NCBI GenBank assembly: GCA_029006195.1
Contig: JAQXGH010000053.1
Span: forward strand, 1-51,790
Length of the DNA: 51,790 nucleotides
Reading direction: 5' to 3'
DNA from: Bacillota bacterium
Lineage (GTDB): Bacteria > Bacillota > Clostridia > Peptostreptococcales > Anaerovoracaceae
Below are positions 15,701 through 25,056 of the stretch, one piece after another; position 1 is the first letter of the stretch; every line of letters starts with the position of its first letter. Under the pieces are notes generated by a model, which had not been told where the DNA came from, did no database searches, and saw only the letters and a program-made list of their open reading frames with translations. A program made the position numbers and the translations under genes.

Positions 15701-18700
15701 GTTACAGTTGAGTTAAAGACAAAGATCGTTGATCCTAATTTCACACAAGAAAATGTTGCTGAAGGCGATTGTGTATACAAAAACGAAGCACAGCTCGTTT
15801 ATGGCGGTAAGACAAGAAAGGCATTTGCAGAAGCTAAACCAACAAACACTGTACTTACTAAAAACGGCAACCTCGACGCAGGACATCTTTTTGATTATGT
15901 CATTACAATAAATGAAGACGCTGTAGATATTAACCCAGATGGCGATACAGTTAAGCTCATAGATGAACATTCAAGTAACATGATGATTCAGACTGAAACT
16001 ATCCAGGTTAAGAAAAACGGTGTTAAACTTGACCCTCAGCCTAAGGTTGAAATCGATGGTAATACTCTGACAATGGAAATTCCAGATAATCAGAAGCTTA
16101 CTCTCGAATACACTTGCTATATATTTGGTAAGGAAGGTGAATCAACACCTATCAGCAATACTGTTAAGTTCGAAGGAAGCAAGACAGTAACTCACGGACC
16201 TACATCAGTGGTTATTAATAAGGGTTCGGGCGGAATCAGCGGTGTTCCAAGTGTTAAGGTTAAGAAATTAGACGGAAGCGACATAAAGAAGACTATTGGA
16301 GGCGCTAAGTTCCAGTTATATAGCGTAACTGCTCAGGATGGCAAACTCGTTGCAACAAAATCAGGAGAACCTAAGGCAACTGGTGCTAATGGATTGGCTA
16401 CATTTGACGTAGAATGGGACGAAGTCTTCGCGCTTCAGGAAGTTGAAACAATGCCTGGATTCGTTCTTGATGATTCAATGATTTACTTCTACATTGAAAA
16501 GAACGGAATCTCAGATGAACTTAAGGCAGCTGCTGAAGCACAAGGCGTAACATTAAAGCAAGTTGAAAAGCACTTCACATTTGAAAGATTCAATCAGCCA
16601 AGAACTCTTAATGTTTCTAAGGTAGACTTCTCGAAAGCTGGCGTAGAAATTAAGGGAGCACATATTAAGGTTCTGAACCCAGACGGATCAGTATTCGACG
16701 AATGGGATACTGACGGCAAGATTCACCAGGTTCAGTATCTGTTAGCAGACACTCTCTACACAATCATAGAAACAAAGGCTCCAGAAGAATTCGATAAGAT
16801 CCATGACATCACATTTGAGCTGGACAAGGATGGAAACCTTAAGACAGATAAGGGTTCAGTAAATACAGAAAAGGTAACATCAGAAATTAAGGATGATAAC
16901 ACAGTTATCCTTAAGGATATGCCTTTAACGAAGATTAATATCGAAAAGATCTGGGATGATGCTGAGTTTAAGAAATTAGAAGACAAGGGTTACAATAGAC
17001 CTGACAAGATCACTTACAACCTCTATGGTGCAATCTCAGATAATACTCAGGTTTACCCAGCAGATGGCACTAAGGCTACACAGGACGGTCTTAAGGCTAA
17101 CAACTGGAAGGCTGAATTTACTAACCTGCCAAAGTATGATGAAGCAACAGGCGAAGAAATCACATACTACGTATATGAAAGTGATTTAGATGGATATGCT
17201 TCATCAAACTACAGCAGAAACCCTGCAGTAGTATCAGGTGACAAGGTAACTATTACAAATACTCCTGAAGAAGGGGATGAAGACTTTGCACCTCTGGATA
17301 TCACGATCCACAAGATCGACACAACTACAAAAGAAAACCTGGCAGGAGCTACATTCACTATCAAGAAGGATGGCAAAACTGTAGGCACAACTCAGTCAAC
17401 AGATGAAGCAAAGGGTGAAACAACATTCACATTCGTTGAACCGGGAACTTACACTATCACTGAAGCTCAGGCTCCAGACGGATATCTCCTGGGAACAGAT
17501 GAATACACTGTTGAAGTAACTAAGGGTGGCGTTAAGGAAGTAGTAAAGAGAGAGAATACAGAAGGCAAGAACGTATTCGTTAAGATCTTCAATCTGCTCT
17601 TCGGAAAGAATGAATTAATTCCATTCGTTAACGGCGTTCTCACAGTAGAAGATACACCAAGATCATTCAGCATCTCAAAGGTTGACTTTGAAAACACAGA
17701 TGTTGAACTTGCAGGAGCACACATCCAGGTTCTGAACCCAGACGGATCAGTATTCGACGAATGGGATACTGGTAGAGTTCACACAGTTAAGGGCCTCGAA
17801 AGCGACGTATTATACACAATCACAGAAACTGAAGTTCCAGAAGGCCATATCGCGATCAACGATATTACTTTCGAACTTGATAAGGATGGAAACCTCAAGA
17901 CTGATAAGGGAACTGTAAACACTGAAACAGTTACTTCAGAAGTTAAGGGCGGCAAGATCGTTCTTAAGGACATTCCTTTAACTAAGGTTGACGTTAAGAA
18001 GACTTGGAAGGATGGAAACATCGCCGGTAAGAAGGGATATACTAGACCTGAAATCAACTTTAACTTAGTTGGAACAGTTGGCGAAGATACAGTATATGCA
18101 AAGGCTACAAAGACTGGAACAGAAGAGAACAATTGGACAGTAACATTCGATGAGCTTCCTAAGTATGACCTCGAAACTGGACAGAAGGTAACTTATAAGG
18201 TTTATGAAGACGAAGCTAGCGGCTATGAATCATCTAACCTGGAAAATAATCCGGTTGATGCTACAGCAGCAGGCTACAAGGCAGAAATCACTAACACTCC
18301 AAATGAAGATGAAGATTACCTGCCTATCGATCTGCACATCCTGAAGACAGACAGCACTGATAAGACTAAGAAGCTCGCAGGTGCTAAGTTCAAGGTAACT
18401 GATGAAGCAGGACAGCAGATAGAAGAAGTTAAGGCTACTGATGAAAATGGAAACACTTCATTCACATTCACAAAACCCGGCACATATACAGTAACTGAAG
18501 TTGAAGCTCCAGACGGATACCTCCTCGGAGATGACAAATACGTAGTTACAGTAGAAAAGAACGGAATCGTTGAAGTAAAGAAGAGCGAAGATAATATCTT
18601 CATTAAGATCTATGACCTGCTCTTCGGAAAGAATGATCTTGATAACTTCAAGGATGGCGTCCTCACAGTTCCAAACGAACCAACTGACGTAGAAGTACTG

Positions 18701-20167
18701 AAGGTTGACGAAGACGACAATACACTGGTTCTCACAGGTGCGCATCTGACAGTTCTCGATGAAAAGGGTAATGAAATCGATAGCTGGGTATCAGGTCAGA
18801 CACCTCACCATGTTAAGAACCTCGAAATCGGTAAGACATACTACCTCAAGGAAACAGTTGCTCCAGAAGGCTATGCACTTACTACAATCACTAAGTTCGT
18901 AGTTGGCGAAGATGGTAAGATTATCAAGGATCCAGAAAAGACAACTGAAGGAACTGTAAACGCTAAGGGACAGCTCCTGAATATTGACCCAATGATCGCT
19001 GAAAACGCAGGCATTAAGGTAACTAAACACCTGAAGGCATCAAATGGCGACAGCGTCGGAGCAGTAGACAAGACATTCTATGTTGCACTCTTCTCAGATG
19101 AAGACTTAACTGACAGAGTTTCTGATATCAAGGCATTACACTACAAGAACTCATCATCAGAAACAGTTGAATTCAAGGAAGTATCAGCTAATAGAGATTA
19201 CTACATCGCAGAAGTTGATGCTAGCGGAAATCCTCTGACAACATTCCAGCCAATAGAATATGCTGAAGGTGGAACTGTTAAGAATGGCTACATTATGGAC
19301 TTCGGTGATGGCGAAGTAAAAAAGAAGGTTACAACTGAGGATGGCGAAACATTAGTATACTTCGAAAACGAATTCTGGAATGTACCAGATGACTTCTATA
19401 AGGATGGTTCAATTGAAATCACTAAGAAGGTAACAGATACTAAGGGCAACCCAGTAAACGTAACAGGCAGCTTCTATGTTTCAGCATTCAAGGATGCTGA
19501 ATGTACTCAGCTTGCTTACGGACCAGTAGAAATCAAGCTCAACGAAGAAAGTGAAGCTAAGGCTAAGATCGAAGAAATGGCTCTTGGCAAGTACTATCTG
19601 GCAGAAACAGACGAATTCGGTACAGTTGTAGACGATACATTCGACTATGTACCAGTATTCAGCACAAGAGAAGTTGAAGTAACTGAAGAAGTAACTGAAT
19701 TCGAAGTAACTCTGGTAAACAAGCAGCCTGTAGATTCATTCGAACTTATCAAGCTCGTTAAGAATTCAAAGGGCAAGGATAAGAAGGTAACAGGAAGCTT
19801 CTACGTATCAGTTTACAGTGATCCTGAATGCACTCAGATCGTTAAGATCGTTGAAATCAGCCTGGAAAAGGCAAGCAAGGGTACTGTAACAGTAGGCGGA
19901 CTCGCACCTGGAACTTACTATCTGGCAGAAACAGATGAGCTTGGTAATAAGGTTGGTAAGAAGTTCAATTACGTTCCTAAGTTCGATAGAAACACAATCG
20001 AAATCGTAAGAGCTGACCTTTGTGACGATGTAACTCTCACAAATAAGGAAAAGCCAGGAAAGCCAAAGACTGGTGACGAAGCAATGTTAAGTCTGGGCCT
20101 TCTCCTCATGGCACTTTCAGCACTTGGTGGAACTTTAGCAGCTAGAAGAAGAAAAGAAACTAAATAA
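12716..20167 (+). CDS. Giant Cna-B/SpaA-type surface protein with KPKTGD sorting signal (2483 aa)
   Basis: The signal peptide ends near residue 31 (SIMAFAGEN). The N-terminal half to about residue 1170 is made of adhesin-like and DUF11-like beta domains (for example around 250-340 and 940-1170). The second half is a string of isopeptide-type folds. SpaA-like domains begin near 1178, 1300, 1527, 1652, 1872 and 1990, with PxGY/APDGYLL ends. Cna-B domains lie near 1407 and 1757 (GYxRP, YxVYE). Three related C-terminal modules near 2099, 2230 and 2340 carry FYVxxxxD and YYLAETDE. The end is a cell-wall sorting signal: KPKTGD at 2449-2454, a hydrophobic segment, then ARRRKETK. Sortase should link it to peptidoglycan; no sortase gene is in the window. 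Expression is probably gated by c-di-GMP. Start set by TTGGAGGA. Likely a cell-surface adhesin. Confidence 0.92.
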   Translation: MKKRNWRSKTLALIMAFVMVFTCTNTSIMAFAGENQSVPVATQSTDDIQGGDNAGDEDGDYNAPVTEDLGRAAAPQADADDDKYYDISKMNPQVTMEYKIAGEWKSQSWVDSHYKSDEHQGIPETTPVRFSVNFTTDVKHTYVPEDQLYYMPLVRDLDWGSFRITTLNGEMPDGLETAGTWNITEANRQYKVLVDLDDNYISGTPHLEGGYVTIEGELRYTPGDSHTMTVPFPGTPGIVVPIKKANDATVNLKMNKTKVNGGGIYKEGNNYYMNYSLQVTNTGDKDATGVIVKDYPGKQDNAPNDKRYNPVNAGDQIYAKDATEKEIITKTDGTAETRLQYVNGVWTWNVGTVPAGQTVTLNYRIQLTDEVNQKDVRIYNDAGVWYGQEFMHSDWEDVSTAAGLKDNNKEITSGYHKDENGNQVISYKVSTTAKPTNLRDLQNVKIHDYVNLEADADKAKAQYYHYTNPKVSVGGVTYTIGQPVGTGDKTWSLTPPNSSSIGNIVEKTNANASRKQDRKYIEFTIPTLAPGQTIEFTYDLIIDNELFTNFGSQASGDKGQEAVNATSLTVKNYADISVNGSVKAYPSTEKTITKGWIKKNGVKKEPGFWEFTLKVNEPKKGEPSVVTSSSVNNIKDMLGPGWQYCDENKAGDGTKTKVYITKYPINSDGESYNKNDPKTETKEVTITQLTDSKYATSWSFQDTGAYYYEVKYYAKRVDSRVSDDMGNGAGYGIGPGLDPFIHEAYWEGEDHSGKALTKEAKGFNADNTVASWEVRVNHNVYNGWTLTDKPLEGTTDEETGETTGASKGFTIKPETLKVERLNGQNIDSSKYTVSYDTKTYVITFNADIPASDSNPIVVKYDTDLDAKDIEDAAKGEELTYKNKAILSGGTSNEVEAEAEQSFTKSDYISKRCDGISNGIITWSVTINGTGEMSGDATVYDVIPEGTEYVENSAHITDHGSAAADTMMQLGQPAIQAGKLVMLFNNLHATKQKNASVTVELKTKIVDPNFTQENVAEGDCVYKNEAQLVYGGKTRKAFAEAKPTNTVLTKNGNLDAGHLFDYVITINEDAVDINPDGDTVKLIDEHSSNMMIQTETIQVKKNGVKLDPQPKVEIDGNTLTMEIPDNQKLTLEYTCYIFGKEGESTPISNTVKFEGSKTVTHGPTSVVINKGSGGISGVPSVKVKKLDGSDIKKTIGGAKFQLYSVTAQDGKLVATKSGEPKATGANGLATFDVEWDEVFALQEVETMPGFVLDDSMIYFYIEKNGISDELKAAAEAQGVTLKQVEKHFTFERFNQPRTLNVSKVDFSKAGVEIKGAHIKVLNPDGSVFDEWDTDGKIHQVQYLLADTLYTIIETKAPEEFDKIHDITFELDKDGNLKTDKGSVNTEKVTSEIKDDNTVILKDMPLTKINIEKIWDDAEFKKLEDKGYNRPDKITYNLYGAISDNTQVYPADGTKATQDGLKANNWKAEFTNLPKYDEATGEEITYYVYESDLDGYASSNYSRNPAVVSGDKVTITNTPEEGDEDFAPLDITIHKIDTTTKENLAGATFTIKKDGKTVGTTQSTDEAKGETTFTFVEPGTYTITEAQAPDGYLLGTDEYTVEVTKGGVKEVVKRENTEGKNVFVKIFNLLFGKNELIPFVNGVLTVEDTPRSFSISKVDFENTDVELAGAHIQVLNPDGSVFDEWDTGRVHTVKGLESDVLYTITETEVPEGHIAINDITFELDKDGNLKTDKGTVNTETVTSEVKGGKIVLKDIPLTKVDVKKTWKDGNIAGKKGYTRPEINFNLVGTVGEDTVYAKATKTGTEENNWTVTFDELPKYDLETGQKVTYKVYEDEASGYESSNLENNPVDATAAGYKAEITNTPNEDEDYLPIDLHILKTDSTDKTKKLAGAKFKVTDEAGQQIEEVKATDENGNTSFTFTKPGTYTVTEVEAPDGYLLGDDKYVVTVEKNGIVEVKKSEDNIFIKIYDLLFGKNDLDNFKDGVLTVPNEPTDVEVLKVDEDDNTLVLTGAHLTVLDEKGNEIDSWVSGQTPHHVKNLEIGKTYYLKETVAPEGYALTTITKFVVGEDGKIIKDPEKTTEGTVNAKGQLLNIDPMIAENAGIKVTKHLKASNGDSVGAVDKTFYVALFSDEDLTDRVSDIKALHYKNSSSETVEFKEVSANRDYYIAEVDASGNPLTTFQPIEYAEGGTVKNGYIMDFGDGEVKKKVTTEDGETLVYFENEFWNVPDDFYKDGSIEITKKVTDTKGNPVNVTGSFYVSAFKDAECTQLAYGPVEIKLNEESEAKAKIEEMALGKYYLAETDEFGTVVDDTFDYVPVFSTREVEVTEEVTEFEVTLVNKQPVDSFELIKLVKNSKGKDKKVTGSFYVSVYSDPECTQIVKIVEISLEKASKGTVTVGGLAPGTYYLAETDELGNKVGKKFNYVPKFDRNTIEIVRADLCDDVTLTNKEKPGKPKTGDEAMLSLGLLLMALSALGGTLAARRRKETK
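16668..16712 (+). repeat. 45-bp exact repeat, copy 1
   Basis: Identical to 17727-17771, 1059 bases downstream in the same gene. It codes for VLNPDGSVFDEWDT in two SpaA-like domains whose flanks have diverged. The perfect DNA identity points to a recent duplication or gene conversion. Confidence 0.85.
17727..17771 (+). repeat. 45-bp exact repeat, copy 2
   Basis: Second copy of the block at 16668-16712, in the same reading frame. Recombination between the copies would delete one Cna-B and one SpaA-like domain in frame, because their distance (1059) is a multiple of three. Confidence 0.85.
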
Positions 20168-20185
20168 ATAAAACTTACCTAAAAA

Positions 20186-20215
20186 GGCTCGGCAGTAAAA
20201 TGCTGAGTCTTTTTA
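20186..20215 (+). terminator. Intrinsic terminator after the Cna-B surface protein
   Basis: GGCTCGGCA (20186-20194) pairs with TGCTGAGTC (20201-20209) using two G-U pairs, and a run of five T follows. It lies 18 bases after the stop codon. Confidence 0.85.
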
Positions 20216-20232
20216 ATTGGCCCATCATTTGG

Positions 20233-20238
20233 TATAAT
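20233..20238 (+). promoter_or_regulatory. -10 element upstream of rho
   Basis: A perfect TATAAT lies about 100 bases before the rho start. No good -35 hexamer is seen at the right spacing, so the leader of about 95 bases may have other control. Rho is often autoregulated, but no specific element was recognised. Confidence 0.5.
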
Positions 20239-20336
20239 ATTAATAGATATGACCACGTCTATAGTAATCACATCTAAACAGCTTGTCTTCAGAGATTCTT
20301 CTGATAGGCTCACTAAATTTGAAAGGACATCATATT

Positions 20337-21743
20337 ATGTGGAAAACAATGGATGAAGCAACTCTTAAGTCAAAGAAGGTTGCTGAACTTAGAGAAATAG
20401 CGAAGGCTTTTGGCCTTGAAGGCTACGATAAAATGAAGAAAGCGGAGCTTATCGAAGCTATGAAGAATGATGGAGCAGAAGAAATGCCCGCAGAGGAAGC
20501 TGCAACCATGGAAGCTACTGCAGAGGAAACTACTGCAGAGGAAGCTGATGCGCAGCCTAAGAGAAAGGGGACTCGTGTAGGTAAGGGACAGCAGGTTCCT
20601 GATGAGGTTGTTCCTGATAGAGATGACAGATATGAAGCAGAGGGAATTCTGGACATGTCAGAAGACGGTTTCGGATTCCTTAGATTTAATAACTTCCTGA
20701 CAAGTGATAAGGATATTTACGTTGCACCTGCCCAGGTGAGACGTTTCAGACTGAGAACAGGTGATAAGGTTAAAGGTATTTGCAGACCACCAAAGGGGGA
20801 TGCCAAATTCGGAGCACTGCTTTACGTTGTAAGTGTAAATGGCGAGGAACCGGGAGCAGCAATAAGAAGACCTGATTTTGATAATTTAACACCGATTTTC
20901 CCTAATGAGAAATTTGTTTTAGAGGATAGGAGAGAACTTGCTCTGAGACTCATTGACCTTATTGCACCTATCGGTAAAGGTCAGAGAGGACTTATAGTAG
21001 CTCCGCCAAAGGCTGGTAAAACTGTCCTTCTTAAGAAACTGGCAAACAGCATTGAGAAGAAATATCCAGAAACAGAAATGATCGTGCTCCTTGTTGACGA
21101 AAGACCTGAAGAAGTAACAGATTTCAAGAGAAGCCTTATCAATTCTAAGAGTGAAGTTATATACTCAACATTTGACGAAATGCCACAGCATCACGTTAAG
21201 GTTGCTGAGATGGTTTTAGCTAGAGCACAGAGACTGGCTGAACATGGTAAAGACGTTGTCGTACTCCTTGACAGTATTACTAGACTGGCAAGAGCATATA
21301 ACCTGGTAGTGCCATCATCAGGAAAGACCCTTTCGGGAGGTTTCGATCCGGGAGCACTGCATAAACCGAAGAAGTTCTTTGGTGCCGCTAGAAATCTGGA
21401 GGAAGGCGGGAGCATCACGATCCTGGCAACAGCCCTCGTAGAAACAGGCAGCAGAATGGATGACCTTATCTACGAAGAATTCAAGGGCACAGGCAATATG
21501 GAGCTGCACCTCGACAGGAAACTGAGCGAGAAGAGAATCTTCCCAGCTATCGACCTCAATAAGTCAGGCACAAGAAGAGAAGATCTGCTCATGACTCCAG
21601 CTGAAATGCAGGCGGTTTGGGCTATGAGAAGAGCTCTGGGAAATAAGGATACACAGGTTGTAACAGAAACAATACTCGATAATCTGCAGATGACAAAGGA
21701 TAATGCCACATTCATCGACATCATCCAGAAAATGAAATTATAG
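20337..21743 (+). CDS. rho: Transcription termination factor Rho (468 aa)
   Basis: Hexameric RNA-dependent ATPase that ends transcription. Order of domains: an N-terminal SAP-like Rho_N helix bundle (residues 1-45), an acidic Ala/Glu-rich insertion (about 46-85), a cold-shock RNA-binding domain (GFGFLRF, about 100-170), and the ATPase core. The core has Walker A APPKAGKT (Lys228), Walker [17 protein letters not shown], and the SSGKTLSGG loop. The ATG at 20337 has a GAAAGGA site; an in-frame TTG at 20283 is rejected for lack of one. It heads a run with the DUF1385 gene and prmC, 15 bases apart. In many Bacillota rpmE comes next; here rpmE is about 9.4 kb downstream. Confidence 0.96.
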   Translation: MWKTMDEATLKSKKVAELREIAKAFGLEGYDKMKKAELIEAMKNDGAEEMPAEEAATMEATAEETTAEEADAQPKRKGTRVGKGQQVPDEVVPDRDDRYEAEGILDMSEDGFGFLRFNNFLTSDKDIYVAPAQVRRFRLRTGDKVKGICRPPKGDAKFGALLYVVSVNGEEPGAAIRRPDFDNLTPIFPNEKFVLEDRRELALRLIDLIAPIGKGQRGLIVAPPKAGKTVLLKKLANSIEKKYPETEMIVLLVDERPEEVTDFKRSLINSKSEVIYSTFDEMPQHHVKVAEMVLARAQRLAEHGKDVVVLLDSITRLARAYNLVVPSSGKTLSGGFDPGALHKPKKFFGAARNLEEGGSITILATALVETGSRMDDLIYEEFKGTGNMELHLDRKLSEKRIFPAIDLNKSGTRREDLLMTPAEMQAVWAMRRALGNKDTQVVTETILDNLQMTKDNATFIDIIQKMKL

Positions 21744-21758
21744 AGAAAAGGCGAATCA

Positions 21759-22799
21759 ATGGATTTAAACAAGATATTCCTTAAGGGTGCATGTCCGACA
21801 AAGATGGGTGGACAGGCTGTAATGGAAGGGATTATGATGAAGGGAGACAAGAAGACAGCGCTGGCGGTCAGACTCCCTAATAATGACATAAGAATTAAAA
21901 CAAAGAAAACCAAGACATACGGAACATGGATGAAAATTCCTCTCGTTAGAGGGGTTATAGCTTTTGCAGATTCTCTGATTTCCGGAATACAGACTCTGAT
22001 GGAATCTGCGGAAATGCTTACAGAAGGGTTCGAAGAAGAAGAGACACCGTCAAGATTTGAGCAGTGGCTTGAGAATAAGTTTGGAGAAAAGGGAGTTTGG
22101 AACTTCCTGATTTATTCGTCACTTGCAATAGCCCTGGTATTCTCTATCGGTATCTTTATTATCCTGCCTACAGGTGCAGTTAATCTGCTTAAGCATTTCA
22201 CACAAAGCCCTCTCATTCTTAATCTGGTGGAGAGCGTGCTGAGAATTGCACTGTTTTTAGGATATGTAGCGCTTGTGGCGCTGATGCCGGATATCAGGAG
22301 AACTTTCCAGTTCCACGGTGCAGAACATAAGACTATCCATGCATTCGAAAACGGACTTGAACTTATCCCGGCAAATTGCCAGCAGTTTCCGACACTGCAT
22401 CCTAGATGCGGAACAAGCTTTCTGATGTTCGTATTCATCATTGCTTTTCTGCTTCATTTCCTTCTGGGATGGCCGGTGCTTTGGCTTAGAATTGTAACTA
22501 GACTTTTACTTTTACCGGTTGTTGCGGGAATTTCATATGAACTTCTCAAGTGGGCAGGTAAGAGCGATAATATCGTGGTTAAAATACTTAGCATTCCGGG
22601 GCTTTTGGTTCAGAAAATCACAACTAAGGAACCGGACGACAGCATGATCGAAGTTGCGATCGCTGCTGTAAATGCATGCTGCGATGATACTCCGCCAAGA
22701 GAATATCTTATTAAACCGGATGGAACAGAGGCGGATACAGATAGCATATTAAAAGATAAAGAAGAAATAGCAGGAGATGATACATTAGATGAAAACTAG
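21759..22799 (+). CDS. DUF1385 integral membrane protein (346 aa)
   Basis: A conserved Bacillota membrane protein of unknown biochemical role, usually encoded between rpmE and prmC/prfA. The N-terminus has the family signature GGQAVMEGIMM. Several hydrophobic segments lie between residues 110 and 280, with the conserved FHGAEHKTIHAFE and HPRCGTSF motifs between membrane spans. An acidic C-terminal tail ends the protein. The His/Glu/Cys-rich motifs suggest metal binding, but this is inference. It starts 15 bases after rho and overlaps prmC by 11 bases, which implies co-transcription and translational coupling. Confidence 0.9.
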   Translation: MDLNKIFLKGACPTKMGGQAVMEGIMMKGDKKTALAVRLPNNDIRIKTKKTKTYGTWMKIPLVRGVIAFADSLISGIQTLMESAEMLTEGFEEEETPSRFEQWLENKFGEKGVWNFLIYSSLAIALVFSIGIFIILPTGAVNLLKHFTQSPLILNLVESVLRIALFLGYVALVALMPDIRRTFQFHGAEHKTIHAFENGLELIPANCQQFPTLHPRCGTSFLMFVFIIAFLLHFLLGWPVLWLRIVTRLLLLPVVAGISYELLKWAGKSDNIVVKILSIPGLLVQKITTKEPDDSMIEVAIAAVNACCDDTPPREYLIKPDGTEADTDSILKDKEEIAGDDTLDEN

Positions 22800-23682
22800 A
22801 ATACTTGTTGGTGAGGGCGAATATAAGCTGCTGAAGGCTGGTGTTATGGATGCCAAAATCGATGCAGAGGAATTATATTGCTACCTCACAGGCTGTGACA
22901 GAGTAACTCTCTTTCTTAATGCCAACAATCAAGTTGACGCAGATACAGAAGAAAAGTATATGGCGCTTATCGAGAAAAGAGCGTCAAGAATTCCGCTCCA
23001 GCACATTACAGGCGTGCAGGAGTTCATGGGATATACTTTTAACGTTAATCCTAGCGTGCTGATTCCAAGGCAGGATACAGAAACCCTGGTTACTGAAGCG
23101 GCTAGAGCTATACAGGCAATGCCGAAGGAAAAGAAAACTCTCATGCAGAGAATAAGGAAGACAGGCGATAGAGAAGTGCTGGACCTCTGCTGCGGCAGCG
23201 GTGCAATAGGAATATCACTTGCCAAGATCTGCGGAGATATCAAAGTTACTTGTACAGATATCAGCCAAATGGCTGTGGAAACTGCCAAAGGAAATGCCAA
23301 AGCGCTCCGCGCTAAAATTCAGGTCCTTCAGGGTGACATGTTTGAACCGGTAAAGGATCAGAAGTTTGACATGATCGTGAGTAATCCGCCATATATCAGA
23401 ACTCACATGATCGCAGTTCTTCAGGAAGAAGTTAAAGGCCATGAACCGAGAGAAGCTCTCGATGGCGGAAGAGACGGCCTTGATTTTTATAGAATAATAG
23501 TAGAGCAGGCTGCACAGCACCTTAAGCCGGAGGGCTATTTGTTCCTGGAAATAGGACATGATCAGGGCGAAGACCTGCGAAAGATGATAAAGGATTCAGG
23601 ACTCTATACACCGGCAGAAATAATAAAAGACCTGCCAGGAAGGGACAGAGTAGTAAAATGTCAAAAATTGATCACAGAGTAA
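22789..23682 (+). CDS. prmC: Peptide chain release factor N5-glutamine methyltransferase PrmC (297 aa)
   Basis: Methylates the glutamine of the GGQ motif in release factors 1 and 2 with S-adenosylmethionine. The N-terminal helical domain (about 1-85) contains the PLQHITG motif. The Rossmann domain has LDLCCGSGAIGIS (AdoMet-binding loop) and the catalytic NPPY in DMIVSNPPYIRT. Length is normal. It overlaps the DUF1385 gene by 11 bases and the next gene by 25. Its substrate gene prfA is normally next to it but here lies about 18 kb away. Confidence 0.95.
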   Translation: MKTRILVGEGEYKLLKAGVMDAKIDAEELYCYLTGCDRVTLFLNANNQVDADTEEKYMALIEKRASRIPLQHITGVQEFMGYTFNVNPSVLIPRQDTETLVTEAARAIQAMPKEKKTLMQRIRKTGDREVLDLCCGSGAIGISLAKICGDIKVTCTDISQMAVETAKGNAKALRAKIQVLQGDMFEPVKDQKFDMIVSNPPYIRTHMIAVLQEEVKGHEPREALDGGRDGLDFYRIIVEQAAQHLKPEGYLFLEIGHDQGEDLRKMIKDSGLYTPAEIIKDLPGRDRVVKCQKLITE

Positions 23683-24890
23683 AGGTTGCAATAGTTAAAT
23701 GTGACTCATATAAGAGAGAGAAAGTTCAGGAAGCAGTAGCTGAAGCGGTAAAACTTCTTGGTGGCATCGAGCTCCTTGGTGTGCCAAAAGATAGGGAAGT
23801 TTTGCTTAAGCCTAACCTTTTGGCTAAGGCTGATCCAGAAAAAGCTGTGACAACACATCCGGAAGTATTTGGCGCGGTAGCTAAAATTCTGCAGGATAAC
23901 GGGTATACGAATGTCAAATATGGAGATTCACCAGGAAATCCGCTGATCAGCTTAGAAAAGCTGACAGAAGGCTGCGGCTACACTGATGTGGCCAAAGAGT
24001 ACGGCGTAGAGCTTGGGGATTTTGAACACGGACGCGAAGTGGATTTCCCAGATGGCAGAGTTGCCAAGAAATTCGTGCTGTGTGAAGAGGTTGCCAAAGT
24101 TTGCCTGGATGAGGAAACGGAAGGTTGCATCATCAATATATGTAAGATGAAAACCCACCAGCTTGAACGAATCACAGGCGCCATGAAGAACACATTTGGT
24201 TGTGTGTATGGTGTGAACAAGAGCGCATCGCATGCCAAATATCCGAATGCCGAAGTCTTCGCCAAAATGACAGCTGATCTTAACCAAATTGTGACGCCAA
24301 GACTTCATATAATGGATGGTATCGTAGCTATGGAAGGTAATGGCCCTGCCTCAGGTGACCCTGTCAAAATGAACGTGATTATGGCATCAACAGATCCTGT
24401 GGCACTGGATACAGCATTTTGCAATTTGATTGGACTTGATCAGAAGTTGGTTGCGACAAATATTGCGGGGGTTGAAGCGGGTGTCGGTACAATAAATGAA
24501 GACATAATCGATGTTTACGTTTCGGGACTTCCTATGGTGCCGGACGGCAGCCTGACTAACCTGGACAATATGTATGAACTCATAGGAAATCGCGATTTTG
24601 CGGTTGAACGCGGCAAAGATTTTAAGGGACATTTCAAAGGCTTCAAGCTGCTCTTCCAGCTCCTTGATAAAAAACCTGTTGTTTTGAGAGATAAATGCCT
24701 GGGCTGCGGTATTTGTGTGGAAGCCTGCCCTGTAGAAGAGAAAGCAATTTTCGTAATAGATAAGAAGGCCACATACGAATACAGCAGGTGCATTAAGTGC
24801 TACTGCTGTCAGGAAATGTGTCCAGAGAAGGCTATTGTGGTCAAGAGATCACTGATTGCTCGTATGGCTGACAGAGTATGGAAAATTTAA
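23658..24890 (+). CDS. DUF362 domain protein with C-terminal 2x[4Fe-4S] ferredoxin domain (410 aa)
   Basis: Residues about 1-300 form a DUF362 domain (LLKPNLL, ICKMKTHQLERITGAMKN, PVALDTAFCNLIG). The C-terminus (about 335-395) has two cluster-binding motifs, CLGCGICVEACP and CIKCYCCQEMCP. Such proteins are common in anaerobes and are thought to act in electron transfer; the exact substrate is unknown. The ATG at 23658 overlaps the end of prmC by 25 bases and follows a purine-rich GGAAGGGA site, so it is probably the last gene of the rho operon. A terminator follows ten bases after the stop. Confidence 0.88.
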   Translation: MSKIDHRVKVAIVKCDSYKREKVQEAVAEAVKLLGGIELLGVPKDREVLLKPNLLAKADPEKAVTTHPEVFGAVAKILQDNGYTNVKYGDSPGNPLISLEKLTEGCGYTDVAKEYGVELGDFEHGREVDFPDGRVAKKFVLCEEVAKVCLDEETEGCIINICKMKTHQLERITGAMKNTFGCVYGVNKSASHAKYPNAEVFAKMTADLNQIVTPRLHIMDGIVAMEGNGPASGDPVKMNVIMASTDPVALDTAFCNLIGLDQKLVATNIAGVEAGVGTINEDIIDVYVSGLPMVPDGSLTNLDNMYELIGNRDFAVERGKDFKGHFKGFKLLFQLLDKKPVVLRDKCLGCGICVEACPVEEKAIFVIDKKATYEYSRCIKCYCCQEMCPEKAIVVKRSLIARMADRVWKI

Positions 24891-24900
24891 TAAAAGACAA

Positions 24901-24938
24901 AACCAGCTGCCAAAGGCTAAAGGCAACTGGTTTTTTTA
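24901..24938 (+). terminator. Intrinsic terminator of the rho-prmC operon
   Basis: AACCAGCTGCC (24901-24911) pairs with GGCAACTGGTT (24922-24932) with one mismatch, and a T-run follows. Confidence 0.9.
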
Positions 24939-24981
24939 TTACATCAAAATGACGTTTAAATTACAAGTAAGCGAATCTGAA

Positions 24982-25026
24982 TTGACAGGACAAAAGCCTT
25001 GGCGTAATGTTTAACCACCAATTGGT
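24982..25026 (+). promoter_or_regulatory. Candidate promoter region with a 10-bp palindrome
   Basis: A perfect TTGACA -35 box (24982-24987) is followed 17 bases later by a poor -10 (TAATGT). Just downstream lies the palindrome ACCAATTGGT (25017-25026), a possible operator. A weak -10 with a strong -35 would suit an activated promoter. Confidence 0.4.
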
Positions 25027-25056
25027 AATAAATGTAAATTGAGACGGAGGTTAAAT

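Noticed and set aside
20283-20336. TTG-initiated N-terminal extension of Rho
   Set aside because: No ribosome binding site at the TTG; the ATG at 20337 has GAAAGGA and begins the normal Rho_N domain.
24982-25026. A strong constitutive promoter for the gene at 25057
   Set aside because: The -35 is perfect but the -10 is poor; it is reported only as a candidate, possibly activated, promoter region.
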